Positions 1 to 10,305 of a stretch of 64,000 nt of DNA are shown one piece after another (positions within the stretch are counted from its first letter, which is position 1; each line of letters starts with the position of its first letter). Location: positions 1-64,000 of the forward strand of contig NZ_WPZL01000023.1 of the NCBI RefSeq assembly GCF_013031245.1, in the 5' to 3' direction. The DNA comes from Ruegeria lacuscaerulensis. GTDB taxonomy: Bacteria; Pseudomonadota; Alphaproteobacteria; Rhodobacterales; Rhodobacteraceae. A program made the translations under genes and the position numbers. Below the pieces are notes generated by a model. That model did no database searches. It was not told the DNA's origin and saw only the letters and a program-made list of their open reading frames with translations.

Positions 1-98
1 GATTTCATGCTTTCAAGGCGGCGAAACAAGCCTGCAGCCACAATCTTCTTCGGCAATCCATTGACCTCCAGCATCCTGGCGAAGGAGTTCGTGACGGC
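1..98. mobile_element. IS6-family transposase scrap, internally inverted
   Basis: Bases 1-39 read on the plus strand give DFMLSRRRNK, the same peptide as the core of the transposase remnant at 30.2-30.5 kb. Bases 40-98 read on the minus strand give SFARMLEVNGLPKKIV, which in IS6-family transposases normally follows that peptide directly in the same orientation. Two adjoining pieces of one transposase therefore lie head to head, so part of the element was inverted before or during decay. No complete reading frame or terminal repeat remains. The family call rests on recall of IS6/IS26-type sequences and on the copy within this window. Confidence 0.6.
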
Positions 99-212
99 CG
101 GACTGTCGGCAACTGTAACCTCGGCCTCAGGCGGCTTTGTCACAGGTTCCATTGGTTTTTTCCGTGATGTTCTGCGCGTAGATTAAAGCTGATTGTTAGT
201 GGAGATGCGCCA

Positions 213-854
213 GTGAATCTGCAAAACTGGACCGATGCCATTCTTGACCGGCTGGAAGCCGTAGGGACGCGTCTTGAAATCAATGACGGCGCCGAGCTTT
301 TTGCCCCCGGGGCCTATGGCGAGGTGTTTCTGATCGTGCGTGCGGGCATTGTTCGGGTGGAACAGACAGGGCCCTCGGGACGGACAGTGGTTTTGTATCG
401 CGTTGGGCCGAACGACAGCTGTGTGATGACCACGTCCTGCATGTTGTCCGATATTCCCTATTCGGGCTTTGGCTACGCCGAAGGACAGGTGATCGCGTTG
501 GCAATCGGGCGGGAACGCTTTAACGCGCTGTTGGCCTCGGATGCCGAATTCCGAGCCGCGGTTTTCAGGGCCTTTTCCCTGCGTATCGTTGAACTTTCCG
601 AGGTCATCGACGATTTGCTGCTGAACCGGATGGACCAAAAGCTGGCGCAGTGGCTGGTGGATCAAGGTGGTCAGAGGCCGGACATCCGCATCACGCACCA
701 ACGTATCGCCACCGAACTTGGCAGCGCCCGAGAGGTCATGTCGCGTATCCTCAAGGATTTCGAACGTCGCGGATGGGTGGGTTTGAAACGCGGTGTCGTC
801 CAAGTATGGGACATCCCCGCCCTGCGACGCCATGCCAGATCAGATGCTGTGTGA
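213..854 (+). CDS. Crp/Fnr-family transcriptional regulator
   Basis: A 213-residue cytoplasmic regulator with a GTG start. Residues about 15-125 form a cyclic-nucleotide-type effector domain, followed by the dimerisation helix and a winged HTH (about 160-200, ITHQRIATELGSAREVMSRI). It lacks the N-terminal cysteine cluster of oxygen-sensing Fnr but has a close cysteine pair, C70 and C76 (DSCVMTTSC), in the effector domain; a thiol-based redox or sulfur signal is therefore plausible (inference). It lies 65 bp upstream of a DUF2892 membrane protein and a rhodanese on the same strand, so these are the likely targets. Family assignment is firm; effector and operator are not visible. Confidence 0.9.
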   Translation: MNLQNWTDAILDRLEAVGTRLEINDGAELFAPGAYGEVFLIVRAGIVRVEQTGPSGRTVVLYRVGPNDSCVMTTSCMLSDIPYSGFGYAEGQVIALAIGRERFNALLASDAEFRAAVFRAFSLRIVELSEVIDDLLLNRMDQKLAQWLVDQGGQRPDIRITHQRIATELGSAREVMSRILKDFERRGWVGLKRGVVQVWDIPALRRHARSDAV

Positions 855-919
855 CCCCGTCACATAATCCACGGCTCAAACCTGCGAATCTCGTCTCAAA
901 CCAATAAGGAGATTCGATT

Positions 920-1120
920 ATGCAATTCACCACCAACGTCGGTTCGGCCGACCGTATCCTGCGCCTGATATTGGGGTCCGCGCTGATCCTTCTGGCCGTG
1001 ACCGGAACAATTGGTTATTGGGGCTGGCTTGGTACGGTATTCGTTGTGACCGCGTTTGTCAGGTTCTGCCCGATATACGCGATGTTGGGATTGTGCACCG
1101 ATAAAAAGGCCGGCCGATGA
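920..1120 (+). CDS. DUF2892 / YgaP-type small inner-membrane protein
   Basis: A 66-residue protein with two hydrophobic segments (about residues 15-33 and 35-50) of the DUF2892 (YgaP transmembrane) family; NVGSADRILRLILG at the N terminus is the characteristic opening. A good ribosome site (aaggaga) precedes the ATG. Its stop overlaps the start of the rhodanese gene in an ATGA, implying translational coupling. In Escherichia coli YgaP the rhodanese domain and this membrane domain are one polypeptide; here they are two genes. A role anchoring or supporting periplasmic sulfur transfer is inferred from that relationship. Confidence 0.85.
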   Translation: MQFTTNVGSADRILRLILGSALILLAVTGTIGYWGWLGTVFVVTAFVRFCPIYAMLGLCTDKKAGR

Positions 1121-1734
1121 ACACGCTGCGCTTTCCGTCTCGTCGGTCAGTTCTGAAAATGGGGGCCGCCAGTGCGCTGGCGGCTCCTGCCTTGATCGCG
1201 TCAGCGGCTGCCGGCACTGAAACGACAATTGATCCTGCAACGCTGAGCGACCGGCAACGAACGCCTTTGGGCCTGTATATGACGCCGCTTGAGGCGTACA
1301 CGGCCTTACGGCACGCCCCGGACATCATGTTTGTCGATGTGCGAGATCCGATTGAAATCTCATTTGTTGGGCACCCTGAAGGGGTGGACAAGATCATCCC
1401 GCTGGGAATTGTGACGCATCAGATTGAGCCTGACAGCGGGCAGTATCGTACGGTCAACAACCCGAACATTGTGGCCGAATTCGACGCGCTGCTGACATCC
1501 AGGGGCAAGACCAGGGATGACGCCATCATTGTGACCTGCCGCTCCGGCGCGCGGTCGGCCCTGGCTTCCAGGAGGCTTATTCGGGCGGGGTACAAAAACG
1601 TTTGGAATCTGGTCGAAGGATTCGAAGGAGACAAGGACGCAAACGGTGTAAGGTCTGTGAATGGATGGCGCAACGCCGGGTTGCCGTGGGGCTATCGCCT
1701 GGAACCGGGCGTTGCGTGGGTGCGTCCTGGTTGA
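1117..1734 (+). CDS. Tat-exported rhodanese-like sulfurtransferase
   Basis: 205 residues. The N terminus carries a twin-arginine signal (SRRSVLKMGAASALAAPALIA), so the protein is probably periplasmic. The rhodanese fold occupies about residues 55-195, with the catalytic cysteine in the loop VTCRSGARSA, the usual C-R-x-G-x-R active site for sulfane-sulfur transfer. The gene overlaps the preceding DUF2892 gene by four bases and follows a Crp/Fnr regulator. Likely role: handling of thiosulfate, persulfide or cyanide outside the cytoplasm; the physiological donor cannot be read from the sequence. Confidence 0.88.
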   Translation: MNTLRFPSRRSVLKMGAASALAAPALIASAAAGTETTIDPATLSDRQRTPLGLYMTPLEAYTALRHAPDIMFVDVRDPIEISFVGHPEGVDKIIPLGIVTHQIEPDSGQYRTVNNPNIVAEFDALLTSRGKTRDDAIIVTCRSGARSALASRRLIRAGYKNVWNLVEGFEGDKDANGVRSVNGWRNAGLPWGYRLEPGVAWVRPG

Positions 1735-1758
1735 TCGGGTTCTTGTGGCGGGCGCCGC

Positions 1759-3246
1759 CTAGGCCCGCCGCTCTTGCGTGTGACTTACTGGCGCAAAGGA
1801 CCGCGTACCGGTAATTGAGCGTAGGGCAGGAGTCAATTTTGGGTGCGCAAACACAAAGCCGTTCTGTAGCAGCTGTGACGGAAGGACACGTTGTCCGCCA
1901 ACCATTGTTTCACGCGCCATATCACCCGCCAGACCGGCAAGCAGCCATTCGGGAAAACGCAGGAAAGCAGGCCGGTTCAAAGCCCGCGCCAGGGCGTGCG
2001 TGAAGTCGATATTACGAACCGGTTCCGGAGCAGTTGCGTTGACTGGTCCGTTGATATCCCGCCGCGCAAGCGTAAAGGCGATGATCTGAACTATGTCGTC
2101 GCGCTCGATCCAGGACATCCATTGCTGCCCGTTGCCCAGTATCCCGCCACCGCAGAACTCAAACGGCGTCAGCAACCGGGCCAACATTCCGCCTTCGACG
2201 CCCGGCACAAGCCCGATACGCAGGGTAACAACCCGCACGCCATGCGCCGCGATCTTGTCGGCGGCGCTCTCCCAGGTATCACACACCTGATGAACGAAGG
2301 CAGGAGAGGGGGGAGAGGATTCGGTCAACTTTTCGTCCTGACGCAGCCCGTACCAGCCAATGGCCGACCCGTTGATCAGGCAATCCGGTCTATGGTCCAG
2401 CCTTTGGATCAATGCCTCCAGCGCCCTCGTCATCTCAACGCGAGAGTCGATGATGCGCGCCCGCTTTCTGGCCGTCCACAGTCCGTTCGCGACGGGGTCT
2501 CCGGCAAGATTGACAATGGCGTCAAACCGGTCAGTGCTGTGGATCTGGTCTAAACTGGTAATGATGCGCACCGGATGAATCAGAATTTCGGCTTTGCGCA
2601 GATCTCGGGTAAGTACGGTGACATAATGCCCGCCCGAAACCAGAGCCTGCACCAGCCGTTGTCCGATGAACCCGGTGCCGCCGGTGATCAATACGTGTTG
2701 CCCAGGTTCAAGATCCCCGACAAGAGTGACCGGGTCACCGGTAGTCAATCGTGTACTTCGGTCCGCAGCCATCAAGTCGCGTGCGCTGAACAACCCAACG
2801 CCAACGGCCGAGAGGGTCGCCATGACGCTCCACCAGTCGTAGTTGACGGGAACCAGCGCCGTTGGCAAGGTCGACCAGGCCCACAAATAGGGCGCGGCAA
2901 GCGCAAGGATCGCGCCGTAGTTCAGGGCAAGAAGGGTGTGATTGATGCGCTCGCTGCCGGGCAGGCGGCGGGTCATGTCCTCTTCGACGAAGTCCCAAAG
3001 TGTGATCAGGACTTCAAGACCTAGGATGATGGCGAGGGCAATAGTGAATGCGCCATGTGGCTCGAACCAGCCGAAACATAGAAAAATCACTGCATAGAAA
3101 AAGTTGCGAACCCCATGCAGGCGCAACTCGGTCTTTTGAGACGGGCGCCAGGCAAGCCGTTCCGTCCCTTCATGGTGCACGAGCGTATCGAATGCCCCCA
3201 TGAAAACTTGAATGGAAATCAAAGTCCAAAGAAGAGGGTTGTCCAT
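1759..3246 (-). CDS. TIGR01777-type NAD-dependent epimerase with N-terminal membrane domain
   Basis: 495 residues. The first about 150 residues contain several hydrophobic helices (LLWTLISIQVFMGAFDTLVHH and others). From about residue 185 an SDR-type Rossmann domain begins with GGTGFIGQRLVQAL, includes GSAIGWYG, and ends in the short C-terminal domain of the TIGR01777 family (YfcH-like). The family is widespread and its substrate is unknown. The ATG follows AGGAAC at suitable spacing. It is convergent with the rhodanese gene and shows no clear operon link to the CoA-transferase pair upstream, from which it is separated by 171 bp. Confidence 0.85.
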   Translation of the reverse strand: MDNPLLWTLISIQVFMGAFDTLVHHEGTERLAWRPSQKTELRLHGVRNFFYAVIFLCFGWFEPHGAFTIALAIILGLEVLITLWDFVEEDMTRRLPGSERINHTLLALNYGAILALAAPYLWAWSTLPTALVPVNYDWWSVMATLSAVGVGLFSARDLMAADRSTRLTTGDPVTLVGDLEPGQHVLITGGTGFIGQRLVQALVSGGHYVTVLTRDLRKAEILIHPVRIITSLDQIHSTDRFDAIVNLAGDPVANGLWTARKRARIIDSRVEMTRALEALIQRLDHRPDCLINGSAIGWYGLRQDEKLTESSPPSPAFVHQVCDTWESAADKIAAHGVRVVTLRIGLVPGVEGGMLARLLTPFEFCGGGILGNGQQWMSWIERDDIVQIIAFTLARRDINGPVNATAPEPVRNIDFTHALARALNRPAFLRFPEWLLAGLAGDMARETMVGGQRVLPSQLLQNGFVFAHPKLTPALRSITGTRSFAPVSHTQERRA

Positions 3247-3417
3247 GTCCGTTCCTAAGCCAGCCCTTGATCAGCATACGAGCTGAAATACCGGTCGATG
3301 CCGCCGTGCATTCTGCTACCGGAATGAGTCCAAAGTACTGAGCGCTGCGGCATAAACGAACCGCTGCAACTTGGAACTCATTTGTTGATGGCTTGAATCT
3401 GCTTTTCAATTCGCAAC

Positions 3418-4239
3418 TTAGTCAGCATCAATGATCGGGTTCGGACCGGTGTAGGTCCAGCGATAGCCTGGAGGCGTAGGGCCCTTGTTGCGACCACCCT
3501 GGTTGATCTGTTCCCAGGCGTGGGCAATGACACCCACTGACCGTGACAAACAAAACAGGCCTCGGGCCAGGGGCCCGGCAAAACCCAGTTCGGCGTAGAT
3601 AACTGCTGTCGCGCCATCAATATTCATCGGCACCGGTTTGCCTTTGCGACCGTTGAGCGTTTCCTGAACGGCTCTGCCGACCGTCGCAAAGCGACCTTCC
3701 ACTGTTCCTGATTTAACCGCTTCATCTACCAGGCCTAATAGACGCGGCGCGCGAGGGTCTTCGGGCTTGTGAAAACGGTGGCCAAAGCCCGGTACAAACA
3801 TTGTGCGCTCCGCTTGCCAGCGGTCAATCATTTCTGCCGCCGCATCCAATGGGGGCTGACCACCGGCGATGGCGTCGTCAATCCAGAAATACAACTCAAC
3901 CGCTTGCTCTCCGGCGCCACCGTGAACGTCATCAAGCATGTTGACCGCCGAAGCCATCGCGCCGTTCAGCCCGAGGCCACAGGTCACGGCCATCCGAGCC
4001 GCCGCAATGGACGGCGCCTGAGGTCCGTGGTCCACGGCTGCAACCAACGCACATTGCAACAGATCAGCCTGCGCCTGCGTGGGTACCTCCCCTCTCGTCA
4101 TCAGCCAGATCATTTGCGGGAAGGTCACATTGCCGATCAAGTCTTCAATTGGCGTTCCCCGAAACCTGATCTGTCCCGGTGCCATGTCGATGATGTCGGT
4201 GGTCCACCAATCGGATACATCCGAGCGGGTATCGCTCAT
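3418..4239 (-). CDS. Citryl-CoA lyase-like, citrate-synthase superfamily
   Basis: 273 residues, far shorter than citrate synthase (about 430) and matching the small citryl-CoA lyase subgroup. Visible active-site landmarks are a histidine in NMLDDVHGGAGEQ and a second in VPGFGHRFHKPEDPRAPRL; the position of the usual catalytic aspartate is occupied by glutamate (AVIYAELGF). Expected reaction: reversible cleavage of citryl-CoA or a related 3-hydroxy-3-carboxyacyl-CoA to acetyl-CoA and a 2-oxoacid. It overlaps the CoA-transferase gene by four bases (ATGA), so the pair probably activates an acid and then cleaves it. The substrate is not determined. Confidence 0.78.
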   Translation of the reverse strand: MSDTRSDVSDWWTTDIIDMAPGQIRFRGTPIEDLIGNVTFPQMIWLMTRGEVPTQAQADLLQCALVAAVDHGPQAPSIAAARMAVTCGLGLNGAMASAVNMLDDVHGGAGEQAVELYFWIDDAIAGGQPPLDAAAEMIDRWQAERTMFVPGFGHRFHKPEDPRAPRLLGLVDEAVKSGTVEGRFATVGRAVQETLNGRKGKPVPMNIDGATAVIYAELGFAGPLARGLFCLSRSVGVIAHAWEQINQGGRNKGPTPPGYRWTYTGPNPIIDAD

Positions 4240-5429
4240 ATGGCGCCCTCCTCTTTCAACTCGTCCAGTTCGTCCTTGGACAGCCCGAGCTCTGCCCAGA
4301 TGGTATCGTTGTGCTCCCCCAGAAGGGGAGGCGGCGTGTCGACTGTTGGTGCGGCGCCGTCGAGTTTCATACCCGTCGTTGCTACCTGAATGTCGCGTCC
4401 AACACCGGGCACATCTGTAAACGTACTCAGAAAACCCCGATCCGCGATTTGGGGCATGCTGAGCACTTCTGGCACCGTGAGGACTGCTCCGGACGGCACT
4501 CCGATCCGGTTGAGTTCTTTGGCCCAGTCCCGCGCCGGGCGGGTCTTAAGGACCACTTCAAGATCGGCTTTCAACGCATGACGATTTTTTTTACGATCCT
4601 CTCGTGAGCGGTATTCTTCCCGGTCTCGCAGCTGGGCCAGCCCAAGGTGATCGGTGAGAAGTACCCACTGTTCATCCTTATTGGCGGCAATATTGATCAA
4701 TCCGCCACCGGCTTCGAAAGCACCCGAGGGGGCGGAGGTTGCGTTTTCGTTTCCGTTGGCTTTGGGTTCCTCTCCGGCGATCAGGTAGTTGGATACAACC
4801 CAGCCCATCGTCGCGAGCACGGATTCAAGCATGGATACATCGATAAACGTGCCACGCGGTTGCGCATTGAGTGCGGCGGAAATCCCGAAAGCCGCAGTGA
4901 TCCCACCCACTGTGTCTGCCACCGGAAAACCGACACGTAGGGGGGCACTTTCATGATCCCCGGTAATGGACATCAATCCGGAAGCGCCTTGTATTATTTG
5001 GTCGTAGGCCGGGCGATGCATCCAGTTGCCATCCTGCCCGAACCCCGAAATTGCACAATAGATAAGGGTTGGGTTTGCTGCCTTGAGGTTTTCATAGCTG
5101 ACGCCGAGACGGTCCATCACCCCCGGTCGGAAGTTCTCAACAACAACATCCGCGCTTTCGACCAGTTTAACGAACAGCGCCTTCCCCTTGGGATTTTTTA
5201 GGTTCACTGTGACCGACTTTTTCCCGGCGTTCTGGGCCAGAAAAGACACGCCCATCCCCGCCGCGTTCAATTCGGGATCCGCTCCCAATTGCCGGGCCAG
5301 ATCACCTCGGCCCGCAGCTTCGACCTTGATCACTTCGGCACCCAGGTGCGCCAGGTGATGACAGCAAAACGGACCGGCCAGCACGTTTGTCAGATCAAGA
5401 ACACGGATACCTTCAAGTGGCTTCGACAT
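4236..5429 (-). CDS. CaiB/BaiF-family (class III) CoA transferase
   Basis: About 397 residues. Class III CoA-transferase features are the opening LEGIRVLDLTNVLAGPFCCHHLAHLGAEVIKVE, the NPKGKALF helix, VVENFRPGVMDRLG and the family's usual length. The start is placed at the ATG preceded by GAGGG with 7 bp spacing rather than ten codons upstream. It is translationally coupled to the downstream citryl-CoA lyase-like gene. The two encode a probable acid-activation and C-C cleavage route, for instance for citrate, citramalate or itaconate-type acids (inference only). Confidence 0.9.
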   Translation of the reverse strand: MSKPLEGIRVLDLTNVLAGPFCCHHLAHLGAEVIKVEAAGRGDLARQLGADPELNAAGMGVSFLAQNAGKKSVTVNLKNPKGKALFVKLVESADVVVENFRPGVMDRLGVSYENLKAANPTLIYCAISGFGQDGNWMHRPAYDQIIQGASGLMSITGDHESAPLRVGFPVADTVGGITAAFGISAALNAQPRGTFIDVSMLESVLATMGWVVSNYLIAGEEPKANGNENATSAPSGAFEAGGGLINIAANKDEQWVLLTDHLGLAQLRDREEYRSREDRKKNRHALKADLEVVLKTRPARDWAKELNRIGVPSGAVLTVPEVLSMPQIADRGFLSTFTDVPGVGRDIQVATTGMKLDGAAPTVDTPPPLLGEHNDTIWAELGLSKDELDELKEEGAI

Positions 5430-5817
5430 CGTTCGTCCCTCGGTAGGCATTGGCAACAATCATCGCGATTGAAAGTGCCGCCGCAAGGTCAACCGATGTA
5501 TTTTGAATTAAAACTGCGATAATCCCCGCCGCCATCACCGGTCTCTCCGGTAGGACCATTTGCCGGTCAAGGATTGTCAGGTTGACCTTGAGCACCGGAG
5601 ATTGGCATCGCACGGCTGATCATAGGACTGCGTTTCGCAGTTGACGGCGCAAAGTCAATGACTTGACCGTGCCGACCGTTGTCCCAGAGTTCGCGTACAA
5701 CCTGCAGGATCCCGGTATTGCGTCCATATGGATGCTCCAGACACCCGTGAGAAAGGGCATGGTTGGCATCGGAGAGATTTGGTTCTTGCTTATGCGGTGA
5801 ATCACGCGTTAAACCCT
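5430..5817. other. Intergenic stretch between divergent units
   Basis: About 390 bp between the CoA-transferase start (minus) and the TPP riboswitch (plus). It must hold the promoters for both directions. Short open frames on the minus strand show no family features and no convincing ribosome sites, so no gene is called. Confidence 0.6.
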
Positions 5818-7835
<2,018 letters not shown>

Positions 7836-7854
7836 GTGGGTGTTTTACAATTGC

Positions 7855-7875
7855 GGGGCCAGCCTATCTGGTCCC
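7855..7875 (+). terminator. Possible stem-loop terminator after thiC
   Basis: ggggccag / ctggtccc pair over 8 bp (one G-U) around a 5-base loop, starting 19 bp after the thiC stop. No uridine tract follows, so termination is only suggested. The remaining roughly 270 bp to the HAD gene hold no other recognisable feature. Confidence 0.4.
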
Positions 7876-8150
7876 GCTTCCGACTGCACGCGGATGAAGG
7901 AAATAACCATACCGCAACCTGACCGCTTATACCGTTAGTGCGAGGTTACAGTTGGAAACCGCGTGAAAAGAGCCGTCCGGGCTTTTGCGGAACGCCTGGC
8001 ATTCCTGGGTTGAAACGCGGTCCCTGTGGGTAAATTGCTGACCTTAGTCGCGCTTCCTAAAGACCCTTTGCTCTGCAAAGCAGACGAAGTGCGGCTTTAA
8101 CGAATGGTGTCACATTTGACGTGTCGAAAAAGCTCCGACACACTTTGGCA

Positions 8151-8915
8151 ATGATCCAAACGGTATTACTCGATATTTCCGGTGTCCTTTACCAAGGCAC
8201 TGATGTGGTTCCCGGAGCCATTCAGGCACTGGCGCGATTGCGGTCCAGCGGACGGCAGGTGCGTTGCCTCACCAACAGCACCCGGATGCCTAAGCGCCTG
8301 ATATTAGGAAAATTGCAAGACCTTGGTTTTGCTGTACAGCCAGAAGAAGTTTTTACGCCTGTCGCTTTCGTTCTCGATTGGCTGAACCGTACAGGGCATA
8401 GCCCACATTTGCTTGTCCACCCCGCACTGGAGGAAGAATTTGTCAGCTGCGACAACACCGGACCGCCAGCCGTTATCGTTGGCGACGCCGCCAACGCGTT
8501 TTCTTTTGATAATATGAACCGTGCGTTCCGGATGTTGCAGCAAGGCGCGCCCTTGGTGGCCCTCGCGAACAACCGTGTCTTCATGGATAGCGATGGGGAG
8601 TTAAGTCTGGACGCAGGATGCTTCATAAAAGCGTTGGAATATGCCGTGGGGATGCAAGCTCGGGTGTTTGGAAAGCCGGAACCCGAGTTCTTTCGAGCAG
8701 CAATAGCCAGTGCGAAGGGTAATCCCGACCAGACCGTAATGATCGGTGATGATGCTGAAAGTGATATCGCAGGCGCCTTGGTTGCCGGCCTAGCGAAAGG
8801 TTATTTGGTGCGAACGGGAAAATATCGCCAAGGCGACGAGGCGCGTTTCTCACCCAAGCCTACCGCGACTGTGGCCGATATTTCCGAAGCGGTATCACGC
8901 ATTTTGGCCGAATGA
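8151..8915 (+). CDS. HAD-IIA (TIGR01458/LHPP-like) hydrolase
   Basis: About 254 residues from the ATG at 8151; a GTG at 8121 would add ten residues that do not look conserved. HAD motif I is LLDISGVLYQG (D-x-S, as in LHPP-type phosphatases), motif II lies in CLTNSTRMPK, and motifs III/IV in KPEPEFFRAA and MIGDDAESDIAGAL. A large C2 cap lies between motifs II and III. Probable role: phosphatase on a small phosphorylated metabolite or a phosphoamino acid; the substrate cannot be told. Single gene, convergent with the following membrane-protein gene. Ribosome sites are weak for both starts, so the exact N terminus is uncertain. Confidence 0.85.
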   Translation: MIQTVLLDISGVLYQGTDVVPGAIQALARLRSSGRQVRCLTNSTRMPKRLILGKLQDLGFAVQPEEVFTPVAFVLDWLNRTGHSPHLLVHPALEEEFVSCDNTGPPAVIVGDAANAFSFDNMNRAFRMLQQGAPLVALANNRVFMDSDGELSLDAGCFIKALEYAVGMQARVFGKPEPEFFRAAIASAKGNPDQTVMIGDDAESDIAGALVAGLAKGYLVRTGKYRQGDEARFSPKPTATVADISEAVSRILAE

Positions 8916-8954
8916 AGAACGTAAGAAAATGGCATGTCGTAAACACCGAGCAAC

Positions 8955-8992
8955 GTATAGGGGCGCCTACTCTTTCAGAGCCTTTCCTATAC
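8955..8992. terminator. Inverted repeat between convergent genes
   Basis: gtatagg and cctatac form a 7-bp inverted repeat with a 24-base loop in the 112-bp gap between two convergent genes. It could serve as a weak bidirectional terminator; it has no T-tract. Confidence 0.3.
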
Positions 8993-9027
8993 CTATTCGG
9001 ATGGGTCTGAACACAGACTAACGCCAT

Positions 9028-10047
9028 TCAAACCGCAACGGACGAGATGCCCCCGGCAAATGAGGCGAGAATCGGTGCGGTCAGCGCAAATCCCGCGCGT
9101 AGGAATTCTCCTGTGCCTTCTTTCAGCCCGTGCGATGCTTTCCAGCCCTCGACGTCAAAGCTGTCTTCAGTCTTTGTGCCGCGGCTGGCAACCCGGGACA
9201 GTTTTTTGACCCTGCTGTCCAGGATTAGGGCAACCGGAAGATAGAAACTCAGCATCAGCAGGCAGAAGTAGGTTCCGGTGAACAACGCCGAAGCGGTTAC
9301 TAGCGAGTTATAGTGGACCTTGGCGGACTCGACGATCAGAGGCATGGGCCAGTACATCCAACTTGATGCAAAAAACATGCCGAAAGTCAGAATGAGACTG
9401 GTAAGGTACAGTTGCTGCCGCATCTGGCGCAGGTTTCTGCCCAACTCGTCAGCGGTTTCCTCCACAGTTTCGCCGTCACAGGACGCCAGGCACAGGATCA
9501 TGCCAGCGATCAACGCACCCACAGCAAGCCCGGCGAGGGCGTTGATAATGTCCAGCACCCGTCTGAACATGGTGAAAACCGGTATTTCTCCGCACCGGCC
9601 CAACAGCCAGAAATCGTCAGGTTCCAGGCACCCGGGCAACGACCCCTTGGACAAAGCCATTTCAAAGACCGCCTTGCCGACCTGATGGTATATCCGGGGG
9701 GCGCTCGCCGTCGCGTACTGCTGGATCGTGGGCAGCAGGGCCAGCGCAAAGATGGCGAGCGTGGTACCAATGGCGGCAATTCGCGTACCCCGCGCCATAG
9801 GACGCATCAGGTTGCGGGCAAGTACCGCGACAGCCAGAACAGCAAGTGATGCAAAAAACCATGAAGCCGCAAGAAACCGGAAACGCCCGACCGCTTCCAG
9901 CCAGGTGTTTTCGTTCTGCAGTATCTCTGGCGGCACGTTCAGGTCGTTTGCGATCAGGTGTGTTTGCATCACTTCGTGAATTGCGAATATGAGCACGGGC
10001 AGCAACGCTATTGCGAAATAATGCAGTTCCACTCGACGGTTAGACAC
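9028..10047 (-). CDS. Unrecognised multi-pass membrane protein
   Basis: About 339 residues if translation starts at the GTG at 10047, which has AAGAGG at good spacing; an ATG at 10188 would add 47 residues without clear hydrophobic or family character. At least five hydrophobic segments are visible: near the N terminus (YFAIALLPVLIFAI), FLAASWFFASLAVLAVAVLA, TTLAIFALALLP, ALAGLAVGALIAGMILCLA and LFTGTYFCLLMLSFYLPVALI. No family is recognised. It is divergent from a three-gene unit of unknown membrane or exported proteins starting at 10306, sharing that promoter region, which suggests but does not prove a joint function. Confidence 0.6.
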   Translation of the reverse strand: MSNRRVELHYFAIALLPVLIFAIHEVMQTHLIANDLNVPPEILQNENTWLEAVGRFRFLAASWFFASLAVLAVAVLARNLMRPMARGTRIAAIGTTLAIFALALLPTIQQYATASAPRIYHQVGKAVFEMALSKGSLPGCLEPDDFWLLGRCGEIPVFTMFRRVLDIINALAGLAVGALIAGMILCLASCDGETVEETADELGRNLRQMRQQLYLTSLILTFGMFFASSWMYWPMPLIVESAKVHYNSLVTASALFTGTYFCLLMLSFYLPVALILDSRVKKLSRVASRGTKTEDSFDVEGWKASHGLKEGTGEFLRAGFALTAPILASFAGGISSVAV

Positions 10048-10305
10048 GACCGGCCTCTTGCGCTGCTGAAGTTGCTTGTAAAATTCGTAGCACAAAACGG
10101 ACCTGCCGGCATCCGTCAAGAGGTGTTTGCCTTTGGTCCGGTGGGTCGTGACGTTTGGCCAAGCGTTTCTACCGACGCCCTCTGGCACGGATCATCTGCG
10201 TTACTGCATGCGAAGATTGTGCCTGCCAGAGGCGGCATTCTTCTGAATTCAGTCGTCTTGTGATAGAGTTACGCAAGCCCACAGGATCGCGATGCCTGGC
10301 ACGGA

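Noticed and set aside
1..150. Minus-strand frame beginning MEPVTKPPEAE with a GGAA ribosome-like site, looking like a gene divergent from the Crp/Fnr regulator
   Set aside because: Its downstream residues SFARMLEVNGLPKKIV match IS6 transposase, and the frame runs antisense through another transposase peptide; it is more likely a decayed, inverted IS piece.
5413..5805. Short minus-strand frames upstream of the CoA-transferase gene
   Set aside because: No recognisable motifs and no convincing ribosome sites; one overlaps the CoA-transferase start.
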